64,000 nucleotides of DNA from contig CAZWKQ010000001.1 of the NCBI GenBank assembly GCA_964634005.1, positions 310,001 to 374,000 of the forward strand. The letters are read 5' to 3'. Under the pieces are notes generated by a model, which searched no databases, had not been told where the DNA came from, and worked only from the letters and a program-made list of their open reading frames with translations. Origin of the DNA: CAZWKQ01 sp964634005. Lineage in GTDB: Bacteria; Bacteroidota; Bacteroidia; Bacteroidales; JACABE01. Position 1 is the stretch's first letter. Every line of letters begins with the position of its first letter. Below, in pieces: positions 44,282-51,942 of this stretch. The translations under genes were made by a program, and so were the position numbers.

Positions 44282-44292
44282 CAAAGAATTTA

Positions 44293-44374
44293 GCGGATGT
44301 GGCGTAATTGGTAGCCGCGCCAGACTTAGGATCTGGTGTCTAGCGACGTGGGGGTTCGAGTCCCTTCATCCGCA
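44293..44374 (+). tRNA. tRNA-Leu (anticodon UAG)
   Basis: An 82-base class II tRNA. The acceptor stem is GCGGATG/CATCCGC with discriminator A at 44374; the D-arm contains AATTGGTAG; the anticodon stem CCAGA/TCTGG closes the loop CTTAGGA with anticodon TAG at 44327-44329; there is a long variable arm, as required for leucine, and a T-loop TTCGAGT. The terminal CCA is not encoded. It reads CUA and, by wobble, other CUN codons. Confidence 0.97.
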
Positions 44375-44379
44375 CTTGA

Positions 44380-44402
44380 AACCCGTAAATTACGGGTTTT
44401 TT
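44380..44402. terminator. Terminator after tRNA-Leu
   Basis: AACCCGT and ACGGGTT form a stem around the loop AAATT, followed by T residues, 6 bases after the tRNA. It also reaches the stop codon of the convergent DUF4159 gene and may work in both directions. Confidence 0.75.
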
Positions 44403-45066
44403 ATTGTGTAAATACGTACTGAATAATATTTGCCCCCATTTTTAAGGCTTTAAGCCTTGTAGCTTCAGAATCCTTATGAACATCCTGATCTTCCCAACCA
44501 TCTCCTAAATCACATTCGTAGCTGTAAAAACAAATCAATCTTCCTTCATAAAACAAACCAAAGCCTTGAGGACGTTTACCGTCATGTTCATGAATTTTTG
44601 GCAAGCCATTAGGAAAATCAAACTTTTGATGAAAAATTGGATGATTAAATGGAAGCTCAATGAAATCAAGCTCAGGAAAAACTTTCTTCATCTCAGGACG
44701 AATATATTTATCTAATCCATAATTGTCGTCAATATGCAAAAAACCTCCACTTATAAGATACTTCCTCAGGTTTTGTATATCTTTCTCCGAAAAAACTACA
44801 TTACCATGTCCGGTCATATGTACAAAAGGATAATTAAATATTTCCTGACTACCAACATCTACAGTAGCGTATTCGGCATTAATATTTGTACCGAGATTCT
44901 GATTGCAAAATTTAATCAGATTTGTAAGTGAGGTAGGATTAGCATACCAATCGCCGCCACCGCCATACTTAAGCAGCGCTATTTGATATGTAGGAATAGG
45001 AGTAAATGATGTAAATAACAAAAATGTAAAAGTTATAAATAATGTTCTGAATTTTAATAATCTCAT
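44401..45066 (-). CDS. DUF4159 domain protein, exported
   Basis: Protein of 221 residues with a signal peptide (about 1-20) followed by the DUF4159 domain: IALLKYGGGGDWYANPTSL, then YPFVHMTGHGNVVFSE and SGGFLHIDDNYGLDKYI. The fold is glutamine-amidotransferase-like, and the function is unknown. DUF4159 genes usually sit near MoxR ATPase, DUF58 and von Willebrand genes; none of these is here. An rsmE gene begins upstream (45 bases away), so both may be one transcript. It starts at an ATG. Confidence 0.85.
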   Translation of the reverse strand: MRLLKFRTLFITFTFLLFTSFTPIPTYQIALLKYGGGGDWYANPTSLTNLIKFCNQNLGTNINAEYATVDVGSQEIFNYPFVHMTGHGNVVFSEKDIQNLRKYLISGGFLHIDDNYGLDKYIRPEMKKVFPELDFIELPFNHPIFHQKFDFPNGLPKIHEHDGKRPQGFGLFYEGRLICFYSYECDLGDGWEDQDVHKDSEATRLKALKMGANIIQYVFTQ

Positions 45067-45111
45067 TTCTCCCCAATATTTATAATAAAACGATTAAATT
45101 TAATTTTAATT

Positions 45112-45813
45112 TTATTCATTTATCAAACTTACGGTATGACAAGCAACCAAACCTGCTGTTTCTGTTCTAAGTCTTGATTTACCAAGTGAAACCGGTTTAA
45201 TACCTATTTCTAAAGCCCTTTCTATTTCATTTTTACTAAAGTCACCTTCGGGACCTATTAAAATTAGTACACTTTCATTTTTAGGACATATTTTATTAAG
45301 TGTTGTTTCAATATTTTTGTCGCAGTATGCAATATATTTATTATCTGACGAAGCATAATGAATAAAAGACAGAAACTTTGAAGGTTCATTAAGTCTTGTT
45401 TTATATGTTTTAAATGATTGCTTCATGGCAGAGATAATAATTTTTTCGAGTCTTTGCAAGTTTAAAGTTACTCTTTCTGAATGTTCGCATATAAGAGGTG
45501 TTATTTCATCTATGCCGATTTCAACAGCTTTTTCGATAAACCATTCGATGCGTGCAATATTTTTTGTAGGTGCGATAGCTATATGGAGATGGTAGTTTCT
45601 TTGACCATAGTTTTCTATAGTATTTATAACCTCTACAGTACAAGCTTTTATATCATTGCTTATTATTCTGCATTCATAAAGAGAACCTTCGCCATTTGTA
45701 AGATATATAATATTCCCTTCCTTTAAACGTAGAACCTTGACGCAATGCAATGATTCTTCTTTATTAAGTTGGTAGATATTACTATTTATGTCAGGAGTAA
45801 AAAATAAATTCAT
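45112..45813 (-). CDS. rsmE: 16S rRNA (uracil-1498-N3)-methyltransferase
   Basis: SPOUT-class methyltransferase of 233 residues modifying U1498 of 16S rRNA. The N-terminal PUA-like part contains ESLHCVKVLRLKEGNIIYLT; the SAM-binding knot is LIGPEGDFSKNEIE and LGKSRLRTETAGLVA, both diagnostic. It starts at an ATG. The neighbour downstream is a DUF4159 gene 45 bases away; upstream a terminator isolates it from the POT transporter. Confidence 0.94.
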   Translation of the reverse strand: MNLFFTPDINSNIYQLNKEESLHCVKVLRLKEGNIIYLTNGEGSLYECRIISNDIKACTVEVINTIENYGQRNYHLHIAIAPTKNIARIEWFIEKAVEIGIDEITPLICEHSERVTLNLQRLEKIIISAMKQSFKTYKTRLNEPSKFLSFIHYASSDNKYIAYCDKNIETTLNKICPKNESVLILIGPEGDFSKNEIERALEIGIKPVSLGKSRLRTETAGLVACHTVSLINE

Positions 45814-45843
45814 AAAGAGAAGATTATTAAATTGCTTTAACGA

Positions 45844-45874
45844 AAAGAGGCTATCCTTTTTCGACAGCCTCTTT
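45844..45874 (-). terminator. Terminator of the peptide transporter gene
   Basis: AAAGAGGCT (45844-45852) and AGCCTCTTT (45866-45874) form a 9-bp stem with a 13-base loop, followed on the minus strand by TTTTCG. It lies 25 bases after the transporter stop. Confidence 0.75.
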
Positions 45875-45898
45875 AAAATTTATTGCAGAAAAAAATTA

Positions 45899-47428
45899 TT
45901 ATTTAGCAACTCTTTCAAGCCATTTTAGCATAAATAACATTGTAAACATAGAAATCAGACATGCCACAACGAAAACGCTCCATGTCATCCAAATAGGAAT
46001 AGAATCATAAAGTATTGCACCAATAAACAATAATTGATTTCCAAGAGCTGTAGCACCTAACCAACCACCCTGCATAATTCCTTGATATTGAGGAGGAGCA
46101 ACTTTAGACACAAATGAAATTCCCAATGGGCTAATAAATAACTCGGCTACAGTCAATATAAAATAAGTTCCTATGAGCAACCACGGTGTAACTCTTTGAG
46201 CATCGGACAGTCCACCCATTTCTGTAACTTCAGATTTTAAAGGAACATGTAATGAGCCAACTGCCATAACAACATAAGCCATAGCAGCTATAAACATACC
46301 AATTGCAATCTTTTTGGGTGTAGAAGGTTCTATGCCTTTTGCTCTGAACCATCCAAAAATTGACATTATAATAGGAGTAAGCAAAACAATAAACAATGGG
46401 TTTATTGATTGGAAAATCTCGGCACCTTGTATAGTAACTATTCCAAGATTAATTTTAATACCACTCAAATCAGTATAGTCTTTTGCAAAGTATGTGAGTG
46501 TCAACCCATTTTGATGGAATGAAAACCAGAAGAAAATAACAACTCCAAAAACAGCAAATAAAGCATATAAACGTTGTTTAATTTCTTTAGCATCCATTTG
46601 AACATCATTTGGATCAATAGATTTTGATACTTTAGGTGCAGGATTAGGAAATCTTTTCTTATTAAACATATAAATCAAAAATGAAATAAACATTGCACCT
46701 ACAGATATTGCAAAAGCATAGTGGAATCCTTGAGTAAATACATTTAAATAATCATTTGCAAAAGCTGTGATATCGCTAACAGGTTTGCCACTTACCTGAA
46801 CAGCAAGGTCTTGTAGCCTTTGAGCAGCTTCGGGTGTAATAGTTCCTTCAATATGATGATGGCAAAGCTCAGGTAAACTTGAGTTGTATTGATACCCGAA
46901 TTTTGCTAACCAACCGTTACGCATACCAACAGCCATTAATGGGGCAAATAAAGCACCAACATTAATAAACATATAAAACAATGAAAATCCTGAATCTCGC
47001 ATTTTCGAATACTCATTGTTATCGTACATTTGACCGACAAGAGCTTGAAGATTTCCTTTAAATAATCCATTTCCAAAGGCAATTGTAAATAAGCCAAAAC
47101 ATGAAATAATCAAAAAAAGTGTTTTATTTGGTACAGGGGTAGGTGTGGGTATGGCAATCATAACATAACCTAATGCCATTACAATAAGTCCTGTCATTAT
47201 GGTTCCTTTGTAATTCCTTGTTTTATCGGCAATTAACCCACCAACAAATGCCAAAATGTAAATTGAAAAATAAAAAATTGAATAAATTAATCCGGCATTA
47301 GTACCATTCAGACCAAACTTAGCCTGTAAAAAAAGTACAAGAATAGCCATCATGGTATAAAACCCAAAGCGCTCGCCCATATTTGCCAACGCCGCTGCTA
47401 AAAGTCCCTTTGGATGATTTTTAAACAT
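45899..47428 (-). CDS. POT-family proton-dependent peptide transporter
   Basis: Inner-membrane symporter of 509 residues with about 12-14 transmembrane helices, importing di- or tripeptides with protons. The family signature is at the N-terminus, FWEMGERF-like but reading LANMGERFGFYTM, followed by GLIADKTRNYKGT and the helix-4/5 block RDSGFSLFYMFINVGALFAP. An extra loop around residues 180-230 is typical of Bacteroidetes members. The gene has its own promoter and terminator, so it is a single-gene unit. Peptide uptake fits an amino-acid-fermenting lifestyle. Confidence 0.92.
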   Translation of the reverse strand: MFKNHPKGLLAAALANMGERFGFYTMMAILVLFLQAKFGLNGTNAGLIYSIFYFSIYILAFVGGLIADKTRNYKGTIMTGLIVMALGYVMIAIPTPTPVPNKTLFLIISCFGLFTIAFGNGLFKGNLQALVGQMYDNNEYSKMRDSGFSLFYMFINVGALFAPLMAVGMRNGWLAKFGYQYNSSLPELCHHHIEGTITPEAAQRLQDLAVQVSGKPVSDITAFANDYLNVFTQGFHYAFAISVGAMFISFLIYMFNKKRFPNPAPKVSKSIDPNDVQMDAKEIKQRLYALFAVFGVVIFFWFSFHQNGLTLTYFAKDYTDLSGIKINLGIVTIQGAEIFQSINPLFIVLLTPIIMSIFGWFRAKGIEPSTPKKIAIGMFIAAMAYVVMAVGSLHVPLKSEVTEMGGLSDAQRVTPWLLIGTYFILTVAELFISPLGISFVSKVAPPQYQGIMQGGWLGATALGNQLLFIGAILYDSIPIWMTWSVFVVACLISMFTMLFMLKWLERVAK

Positions 47429-47468
47429 AATTTTTCTTTTTAATTAATAATTTATTTTTTCGATGGTA

Positions 47469-47498
47469 CAAAAATAATCAAAAAATTTTCTTTACAAA
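47469..47498 (-). promoter_or_regulatory. Promoter of the peptide transporter
   Basis: On the minus strand TTTG (47495-47498), an 18-base spacer and TATTTTTG (47469-47476), 40 bases before the ATG. This is the cleanest two-part Bacteroidetes promoter found in the window. Confidence 0.7.
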
Positions 47499-47556
47499 AT
47501 ATATTTACCGTTAGCAGAAAAACAACCTTATCAAACATTATTTTCATTCATTAAAA

Positions 47557-47585
47557 TTGTTTTGAATAAAAAATTGCTAATTTTG
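47557..47585 (+). promoter_or_regulatory. Promoter of prs
   Basis: TTG (47557-47559), an 18-base spacer and TAATTTTG (47578-47585), 15 bases before the ATG at 47601. This argues against translation from the upstream TTG at 47562. Confidence 0.6.
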
Positions 47586-47600
47586 CAAAAAATTTATTTT

Positions 47601-48539
47601 ATGTCCGATTTAGTAGGTATTTTTTCAGGGAGAGCTACTCACTATTTAGCAGAAAAGATTGCTGAACATTATGGAAAAGAGCTTGGGAAATCAATGGTTT
47701 TAGATTTTTCCGACGGAGAGTTTCAACCTTCTTATGAAGAGAATATCAGAGGACGAGATGTTTTTATTATACAATCTACATTTACTCCGACTGACAACTT
47801 ATTTGAACTTTTGTTGATGATAGATGCAGCTAAAAGAGCCTCGGCAAAGAGAATAATTGCCGTTATACCCTATTTCGGTTTTGCACGTCAAGACAGAAAA
47901 GACAAACCAAGAGTATCAATTGCTGCCAAGCTGATAGCAAATTTGCTTACTGCAGCCGGTGTACAAAGAATAATAACTATGGACTTACATGCCGACCAGA
48001 TTCAGGGATTTTTCGATGTACCTGTTGACCACTTATACGGCTCCAGCATATTCATACCTTATATAAAAGAACTCAATATCCCTAATTTAACATTTGCTTC
48101 TCCAGATACAGGCGGAACAAGAAGAGCCGGAATGTACGCCAAAATGCTCGGAACAGGTTTTGTTATTTGTTACAAACAAAGAAATAAGCCGAACGAAGTA
48201 GGACAAATGGAGCTTATAGGTGAGGTAAAAGACAAAAACGTGATATTGCTCGATGACATAATTGACACAGGAAATACAATTATAAAAGCAGCTAACCTTG
48301 TTATGGAAAAAGGTGCTGCAAGTGTTCGTGCCGTGATAACTCATCCGCTTCTTACCGGTTGTGCTTATGAAATGATTGATAATTCGCCATTTACAGAACT
48401 TATTGTCAGCGATACTATTCCTCTTAAAAACCATAGCCCGAAAATAAAAGTTATTTCTACGGCAAAGCTTATTTCAAATGTTATAAAAAGAGTTGAAAAC
48501 AACGAATCAATTTCAGATTTATATCATAAAAACTTTTAA
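47601..48539 (+). CDS. prs: Ribose-phosphate pyrophosphokinase
   Basis: Makes phosphoribosyl pyrophosphate from ribose-5-phosphate and ATP for nucleotide, histidine and tryptophan synthesis. With the ATG at 47601 it is 312 residues, the normal size. Motifs: FSDGEFQPSYEENIRGRDVF, the catalytic PYFGFARQDRKDKPR, TMDLHADQIQGFF and the ribose-phosphate loop LLDDIIDTGNTI. A longer TTG start at 47562 is rejected because a promoter -7 box lies within that extension. rplY and pth follow in the same direction, an arrangement common in bacteria. Confidence 0.96.
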   Translation: MSDLVGIFSGRATHYLAEKIAEHYGKELGKSMVLDFSDGEFQPSYEENIRGRDVFIIQSTFTPTDNLFELLLMIDAAKRASAKRIIAVIPYFGFARQDRKDKPRVSIAAKLIANLLTAAGVQRIITMDLHADQIQGFFDVPVDHLYGSSIFIPYIKELNIPNLTFASPDTGGTRRAGMYAKMLGTGFVICYKQRNKPNEVGQMELIGEVKDKNVILLDDIIDTGNTIIKAANLVMEKGAASVRAVITHPLLTGCAYEMIDNSPFTELIVSDTIPLKNHSPKIKVISTAKLISNVIKRVENNESISDLYHKNF

Positions 48540-48562
48540 AACACCCGTTTTTAGTAATAACT

Positions 48563-48603
48563 GGAGCCATCGAACTTTTTAGGGTGGAAAGTAATCGAAG
48601 CTC
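48563..48603 (+). ncRNA. Candidate structured leader of rplY
   Basis: In the 82-base gap before rplY a two-part hairpin can form: GAGC (48564-48567) with GCTC (48600-48603), then a nearly symmetric internal loop in which CATCGA faces AATCGA, then ACTTT (48574-48578) with AAAGT (48588-48592). The protein product binds loop E of 5S rRNA, so an autoregulatory mimic is conceivable. No known RNA family is claimed. Confidence 0.35.
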
Positions 48604-48621
48604 GAAATAAATAAATAAAAA

Positions 48622-49200
48622 ATGAAAACAGTATCTATGAGCGGTTCTCTAAGAGAGAACGTAGGGAAAAAAGATGCAAAAGCAAACCGTACGAAAGGAT
48701 TAGTGCCATGTGTGCTTTACGGTGGGAAACAACAATTGCACTTTGTTGCTAATGAAAAAGATTTCAAGCAAATTATTTTTACACCTGAAATCTGCTTTAT
48801 TGAATTAAATATTTCAGGAAACACCTATTTGGCTACATTACAGGATGTTCAATATCACCCTGTAAGCGATCGTATCCTTCATGTCGATTTTCTTGAAATA
48901 GTTGACGACAAAAAAATCGTAATCAATATTCCGATTAAAATTGTCGGTACTTCACCAGGTGTCCTCAGAGGGGGTAAGTTTGTTAAAAAAATGCGTACAC
49001 TTAAAGTAAAAGGATTAGCAAAACATTTACCCGATAATATCACTATCGATATTTCAAAATTGGATATTGGAGACTCTATCAAAGTTAACAATCTGGAATA
49101 CGAACATATAGAATTTCTTGATGTTCCTTCTTCAGTTATTGTTACTGTTAAAACTGCACGCGGAGTAGAGGAAGCAGCAGCAAACGCCGAGTCAAAATAA
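48622..49200 (+). CDS. rplY: Large ribosomal subunit protein bL25 (CTC form)
   Basis: 5S-rRNA-binding ribosomal protein of 192 residues. The N-terminal L25 domain (SGSLRENVGKKDAKANR, then VPCVLYGGKQ) is followed by the C-terminal CTC/TL5 beta domain (VNIPIKIVGTSPGVLRGGKF). The two-domain form is about twice the length of the Escherichia coli protein and is standard in Bacteroidetes. It starts at an ATG 82 bases after prs; the gap may hold a structured leader. pth follows after 105 bases. Confidence 0.95.
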   Translation: MKTVSMSGSLRENVGKKDAKANRTKGLVPCVLYGGKQQLHFVANEKDFKQIIFTPEICFIELNISGNTYLATLQDVQYHPVSDRILHVDFLEIVDDKKIVINIPIKIVGTSPGVLRGGKFVKKMRTLKVKGLAKHLPDNITIDISKLDIGDSIKVNNLEYEHIEFLDVPSSVIVTVKTARGVEEAAANAESK

Positions 49201-49217
49201 TTTGAAAATATTCTGTT

Positions 49218-49283
49218 TTAAGAGACTGCCTTAAAAGTCAATTTTTTTACTTATGCAATTGACAATATTGGACAGTCTCTTAA
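49218..49283. repeat. Two-tier inverted repeat between rplY and pth
   Basis: Outer arms TTAAGAGACTG (49218-49228) and CAGTCTCTTAA (49273-49283) are perfectly complementary; inner arms GTCAATT (49237-49243) and AATTGAC (49257-49263) add a second stem. The whole is a 66-base symmetric element. It could be an RNA hairpin ending rplY, or a small terminal-inverted-repeat element; it encodes nothing. Confidence 0.7.
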
Positions 49284-49305
49284 TGTTTTACAACGATAAG
49301 GTAAT

Positions 49306-49869
49306 ATGAAATTTTTAATCTGTGGATTGGGTAATGTTGGTGAAGAATACGCCAATACTCGTCATAATATAGGTTTTTTGGCTTTAGATGTATTAGCCAA
49401 ACAAGCCGAAGTAAATTTTTCATTAAACAGACATGCATATATGGCTGAAATGCGTTATAAAGGACGCAACATTACTTTGATAAAACCCACAACATATATG
49501 AATTTGAGCGGTAAAGCCATTAAATACTGGTTAGAAAAAGAAAAAATTCCTATCGAAAATTTACTTGTTATTGTAGACGATATCGCACTTGAAACAGGTG
49601 TTATAAGATTGAAAAAATCGGGCAGCGACGGTGGTCATAACGGATTAATTAATATTACAGAAGTACTTCAAACAAATAATTTTGCACGTCTTAGAATTGG
49701 AATCGGGAATAATTTTCCCAAAGGCTTTCAGGTTGATTATGTATTAAGTAAACTCACAAAAGAAGAAGAGGAAATATTCGATAAAAAGCTTCCGATAGTA
49801 GCGGAAGCCGTTAAAAGCTTTGTTACCATCGGAATTGAAAGAACAATGAACTTTTTTAACAACAAATAA
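49306..49869 (+). CDS. pth: Peptidyl-tRNA hydrolase
   Basis: Releases tRNA from peptidyl-tRNA that dropped off ribosomes. The protein of 187 residues has the signatures CGLGNVGEEYANTRHNIGF (catalytic His20), KPTTYMNLSGKAIKYW and the Asp-containing LVIVDDIALETGVIRLK, then GSDGGHNGLINI. It starts at an ATG after a large inverted repeat. The convergent zinc peptidase gene ends one base beyond its stop. Confidence 0.96.
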   Translation: MKFLICGLGNVGEEYANTRHNIGFLALDVLAKQAEVNFSLNRHAYMAEMRYKGRNITLIKPTTYMNLSGKAIKYWLEKEKIPIENLLVIVDDIALETGVIRLKKSGSDGGHNGLINITEVLQTNNFARLRIGIGNNFPKGFQVDYVLSKLTKEEEEIFDKKLPIVAEAVKSFVTIGIERTMNFFNNK

Positions 49870-49870
49870 A

Positions 49871-50545
49871 TTACTCTCTTCTGCCTAAATATATCATCAG
49901 ATAGTAAACCAAAGTACCTAACGAAGCTAACGCAGCCAAAACATAAGTATAAGCAGCCCAACGAAGCGCATCCTGAGCTTTATCATGGTTTGTATAATCG
50001 GTAATACCGGAATTGTTTAGCCATGCTAAAGCTCTGTTACTGGCGTCAATTTCAACAGGTAAAGTAATTAAACTAAACAGAGTTGTTAGCCCGAATAAAA
50101 TAATTCCCACCAATAAAAGTGTAGGGAAAGTGTTTATCATTAATACGCCTGCTAAAAGCACCCATTGAACCCAGTTTGAAGCGAAGCTTACTATAGGAAC
50201 CAATGCCGAACGCATCTCAAGAAAACTGTAAGCTCTGGCATGCTGTACCGCATGTCCGCATTCATGGGCGGCCACAGCTGCAGCTGAAACACTACTGCCA
50301 TAATATACATCTTTACTCAAATTTACGGTTTTATTCTTAGGGTTATAATGGTCGGTAAGCTCACCATCTACACAAATGACGCTTACATCATATATATCAT
50401 TTTCGGTAAGCATCTTTTCAGCAATTTCCTTACCTGTTAAACCCCTCGAAACAGGAATTTTGCTGTAATTTCTGAACCTTTGCTTCAACTGACTGCTTAT
50501 CAAAAAGCTTATTAACATTACTACTATAAAAAATATTGTTATCAT
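49871..50545 (-). CDS. Membrane zinc metallopeptidase (YugP/DUF2268-like group)
   Basis: Membrane protein of 224 residues with an N-terminal helix (1-17) and two or three further helices in the C-terminal half (about 125-155 and 190-215). The zinc motif HECGHAVQH at about residue 92 is the HExxH core, and upstream YYGSSVSAAAVAA is typical of the YugP family. Substrates are unknown; a role in membrane-protein quality control is possible. It starts at an ATG and is convergent with pth. Confidence 0.9.
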   Translation of the reverse strand: MITIFFIVVMLISFLISSQLKQRFRNYSKIPVSRGLTGKEIAEKMLTENDIYDVSVICVDGELTDHYNPKNKTVNLSKDVYYGSSVSAAAVAAHECGHAVQHARAYSFLEMRSALVPIVSFASNWVQWVLLAGVLMINTFPTLLLVGIILFGLTTLFSLITLPVEIDASNRALAWLNNSGITDYTNHDKAQDALRWAAYTYVLAALASLGTLVYYLMIYLGRRE

Positions 50546-50642
50546 AGTTTAAATCTTTTTTTATATTAACGCAAATTTTAATCCAAAAATATTTTTCTGA
50601 CAAATTTTCGCTTTAAATCAAAATCGTGCCAAAATGTCATAT

Positions 50643-50650
50643 TATTTTTG
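50643..50650 (+). promoter_or_regulatory. Weak candidate -7 box in the 50546-50804 gap
   Basis: TATTTTTG on the plus strand lies 155 bases upstream of the small membrane protein gene. It could give a long leader, but the closer sigma-54-type site is a better fit. Confidence 0.25.
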
Positions 50651-50753
50651 TAAAATTTTATCAAGTACTAATATGAGATGACCTCAAATACCTTTAAATA
50701 TTGATGTCTTTATATTTAAAATTTATCAATTTTTAAATACATTAATCAAAATA

Positions 50754-50772
50754 TTTGGCATATTAGTTGCGT
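50754..50772 (+). promoter_or_regulatory. Candidate sigma-54 (RpoN) promoter
   Basis: TTTGGCATATTAGTTGCGT carries GG (50757-50758) and GC (50769-50770) separated by exactly 10 bases, the -24/-12 geometry of sigma-54 promoters (consensus TGGCACGnnnnTTGCW). The predicted start near 50782 is 23 bases upstream of the ATG and leaves room for the strong Shine-Dalgarno at 50793-50800. Confidence 0.55.
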
Positions 50773-50792
50773 TAATAGTTTCGAATTTTAAA

Positions 50793-50800
50793 AAAGGAGG
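50793..50800 (+). promoter_or_regulatory. Strong Shine-Dalgarno sequence
   Basis: AAAGGAGG ends 4 bases before the ATG at 50805. Most genes in this window have no recognisable site of this kind, so it stands out and fixes the start of the small membrane protein. Confidence 0.75.
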
Positions 50801-50804
50801 ATAT

Positions 50805-51326
50805 ATGATTTTTAAAAAGAAAAATCAGTGGTATATTTTCCCATTTTTCCTGTTGATTTCTTTTATTTTATATTTGATAGTATCGAACAATGGGGGCTTA
50901 TACGGCAATCAATCCGAGAATTTTTCGGTAAAAGACACTTTAAAAAATCAACCTAAGGTAGATATTAAAGTAAATAAAAAGTATGATGAATTTGGTAATC
51001 TGATACAATACGATTCTTCTTATAGTATTTTTTATTCATCTCCGGGAGCTGATATTCATTTTTTCAACGGAAACTCGGACAGTGTTATGGCTCACTTTCG
51101 TGATTTTTTTGATAATGACAAATTTTTTAAAGATGAATTTTTCGATAAAAATTTCCGAATGTTCGATTTTGACAAAGGATTTTTCAATATCGACCCTATG
51201 GAATCGATAAGAAAAATGCAGGAAAGAATGAAGAAATTTTATTATTTTCCAGATAATGACAGCATAATTTTTAATCAGCAACAACAAAAAATAAAGTCAC
51301 AACCTCAAAATATGATAACTTTATAG
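50805..51326 (+). CDS. Small unknown membrane-anchored protein
   Basis: Protein of 173 residues that I do not recognise. One N-terminal transmembrane helix (about 10-28, YIFPFFLLISFILYLIVS) follows a basic start, so the rest lies in the periplasm. The middle is rich in Phe, Asp and Lys (FRDFFDNDKFFKDEFFDKNF), then a charged helical stretch (MESIRKMQERMKKFYYF) and a Gln-rich end. No enzymatic motif is seen. It is preceded by a candidate sigma-54 promoter and a strong Shine-Dalgarno, which suggests a regulated, well-translated gene. The next gene has its own promoter, so this is probably a single-gene unit. Confidence 0.7.
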   Translation: MIFKKKNQWYIFPFFLLISFILYLIVSNNGGLYGNQSENFSVKDTLKNQPKVDIKVNKKYDEFGNLIQYDSSYSIFYSSPGADIHFFNGNSDSVMAHFRDFFDNDKFFKDEFFDKNFRMFDFDKGFFNIDPMESIRKMQERMKKFYYFPDNDSIIFNQQQQKIKSQPQNMITL

Positions 51327-51368
51327 ATAGGCACAATAAATTTAACCCTGAAGACAGAAATTTTTGAC

Positions 51369-51376
51369 TAACTTTG
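51369..51376 (+). promoter_or_regulatory. Candidate -7 box for the cyclo-ligase/lnt operon
   Basis: TAACTTTG fits TAnnTTTG, 16 bases upstream of the ATG at 51393, giving a very short leader. Confidence 0.5.
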
Positions 51377-51392
51377 ACCACAAAAAAAATAA

Positions 51393-51932
51393 ATGCTCGC
51401 AGAAGCAAAAAAAATTGTCAGAAAAGAAATTAAGCATTATAAATCGCTTATGAGTAATCAGGAGCGGATTACCCGCTCAGATTTTCTTTTAAGAAAATTG
51501 GAAAATAATATTCGGTTTATTAACAGTAAGACTATTCTATTTTACTGGTCTATGGATGATGAAATTCATACACATGATTTTATTCAAAAATGGTCGGATA
51601 AAAAAAGAATTATTTTGCCTAAAGTAAACGGAGACACCCTTGATTTAAAAGTATTTACTAATATAAACAGTTTAAAAGAGGGGGAAAGATACGGAATTTT
51701 GGAGCCAGACGGTGAAGATTTTAACGATTATGACAGAATTGATCTGGCAATAGTACCGGGCGTTGCCTTCGACAGTAAAGGAAATCGCCTTGGAAGAGGA
51801 AAAGCTTATTACGACAAACTTTTACCTAAAATAAATGCATACAAAATTGCATTGTGTTTTTCTTTTCAGCTAAAAGAAGAAATACCGGCTGACGAAAATG
51901 ACATTAAAGTTAATGAGGTGATCTCTGAATAA
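51393..51932 (+). CDS. ygfA: 5-formyltetrahydrofolate cyclo-ligase
   Basis: ATP-dependent enzyme of 179 residues converting 5-formyl-THF to 5,10-methenyl-THF in one-carbon metabolism. The C-terminal signature VPGVAFDSKGNRLGRGKAYY (with YYDKLL following) is diagnostic, and the N-terminal KIVRKEIKHYKSLMSNQERI is typical of the start of the family. It starts at an ATG; lnt follows after 10 bases and is probably co-transcribed. Confidence 0.93.
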   Translation: MLAEAKKIVRKEIKHYKSLMSNQERITRSDFLLRKLENNIRFINSKTILFYWSMDDEIHTHDFIQKWSDKKRIILPKVNGDTLDLKVFTNINSLKEGERYGILEPDGEDFNDYDRIDLAIVPGVAFDSKGNRLGRGKAYYDKLLPKINAYKIALCFSFQLKEEIPADENDIKVNEVISE

Positions 51933-51942
51933 ATTGAATTAA

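Noticed and set aside
44293..44374. tRNA-Leu as the attachment site of an integrated element
   Set aside because: No integrase, no duplicated tRNA 3' end within the window, and the flanking genes are ordinary chromosomal ones.
49218..49283. Complete insertion sequence
   Set aside because: There is no transposase and only 66 bases; at most it is a remnant or a hairpin.
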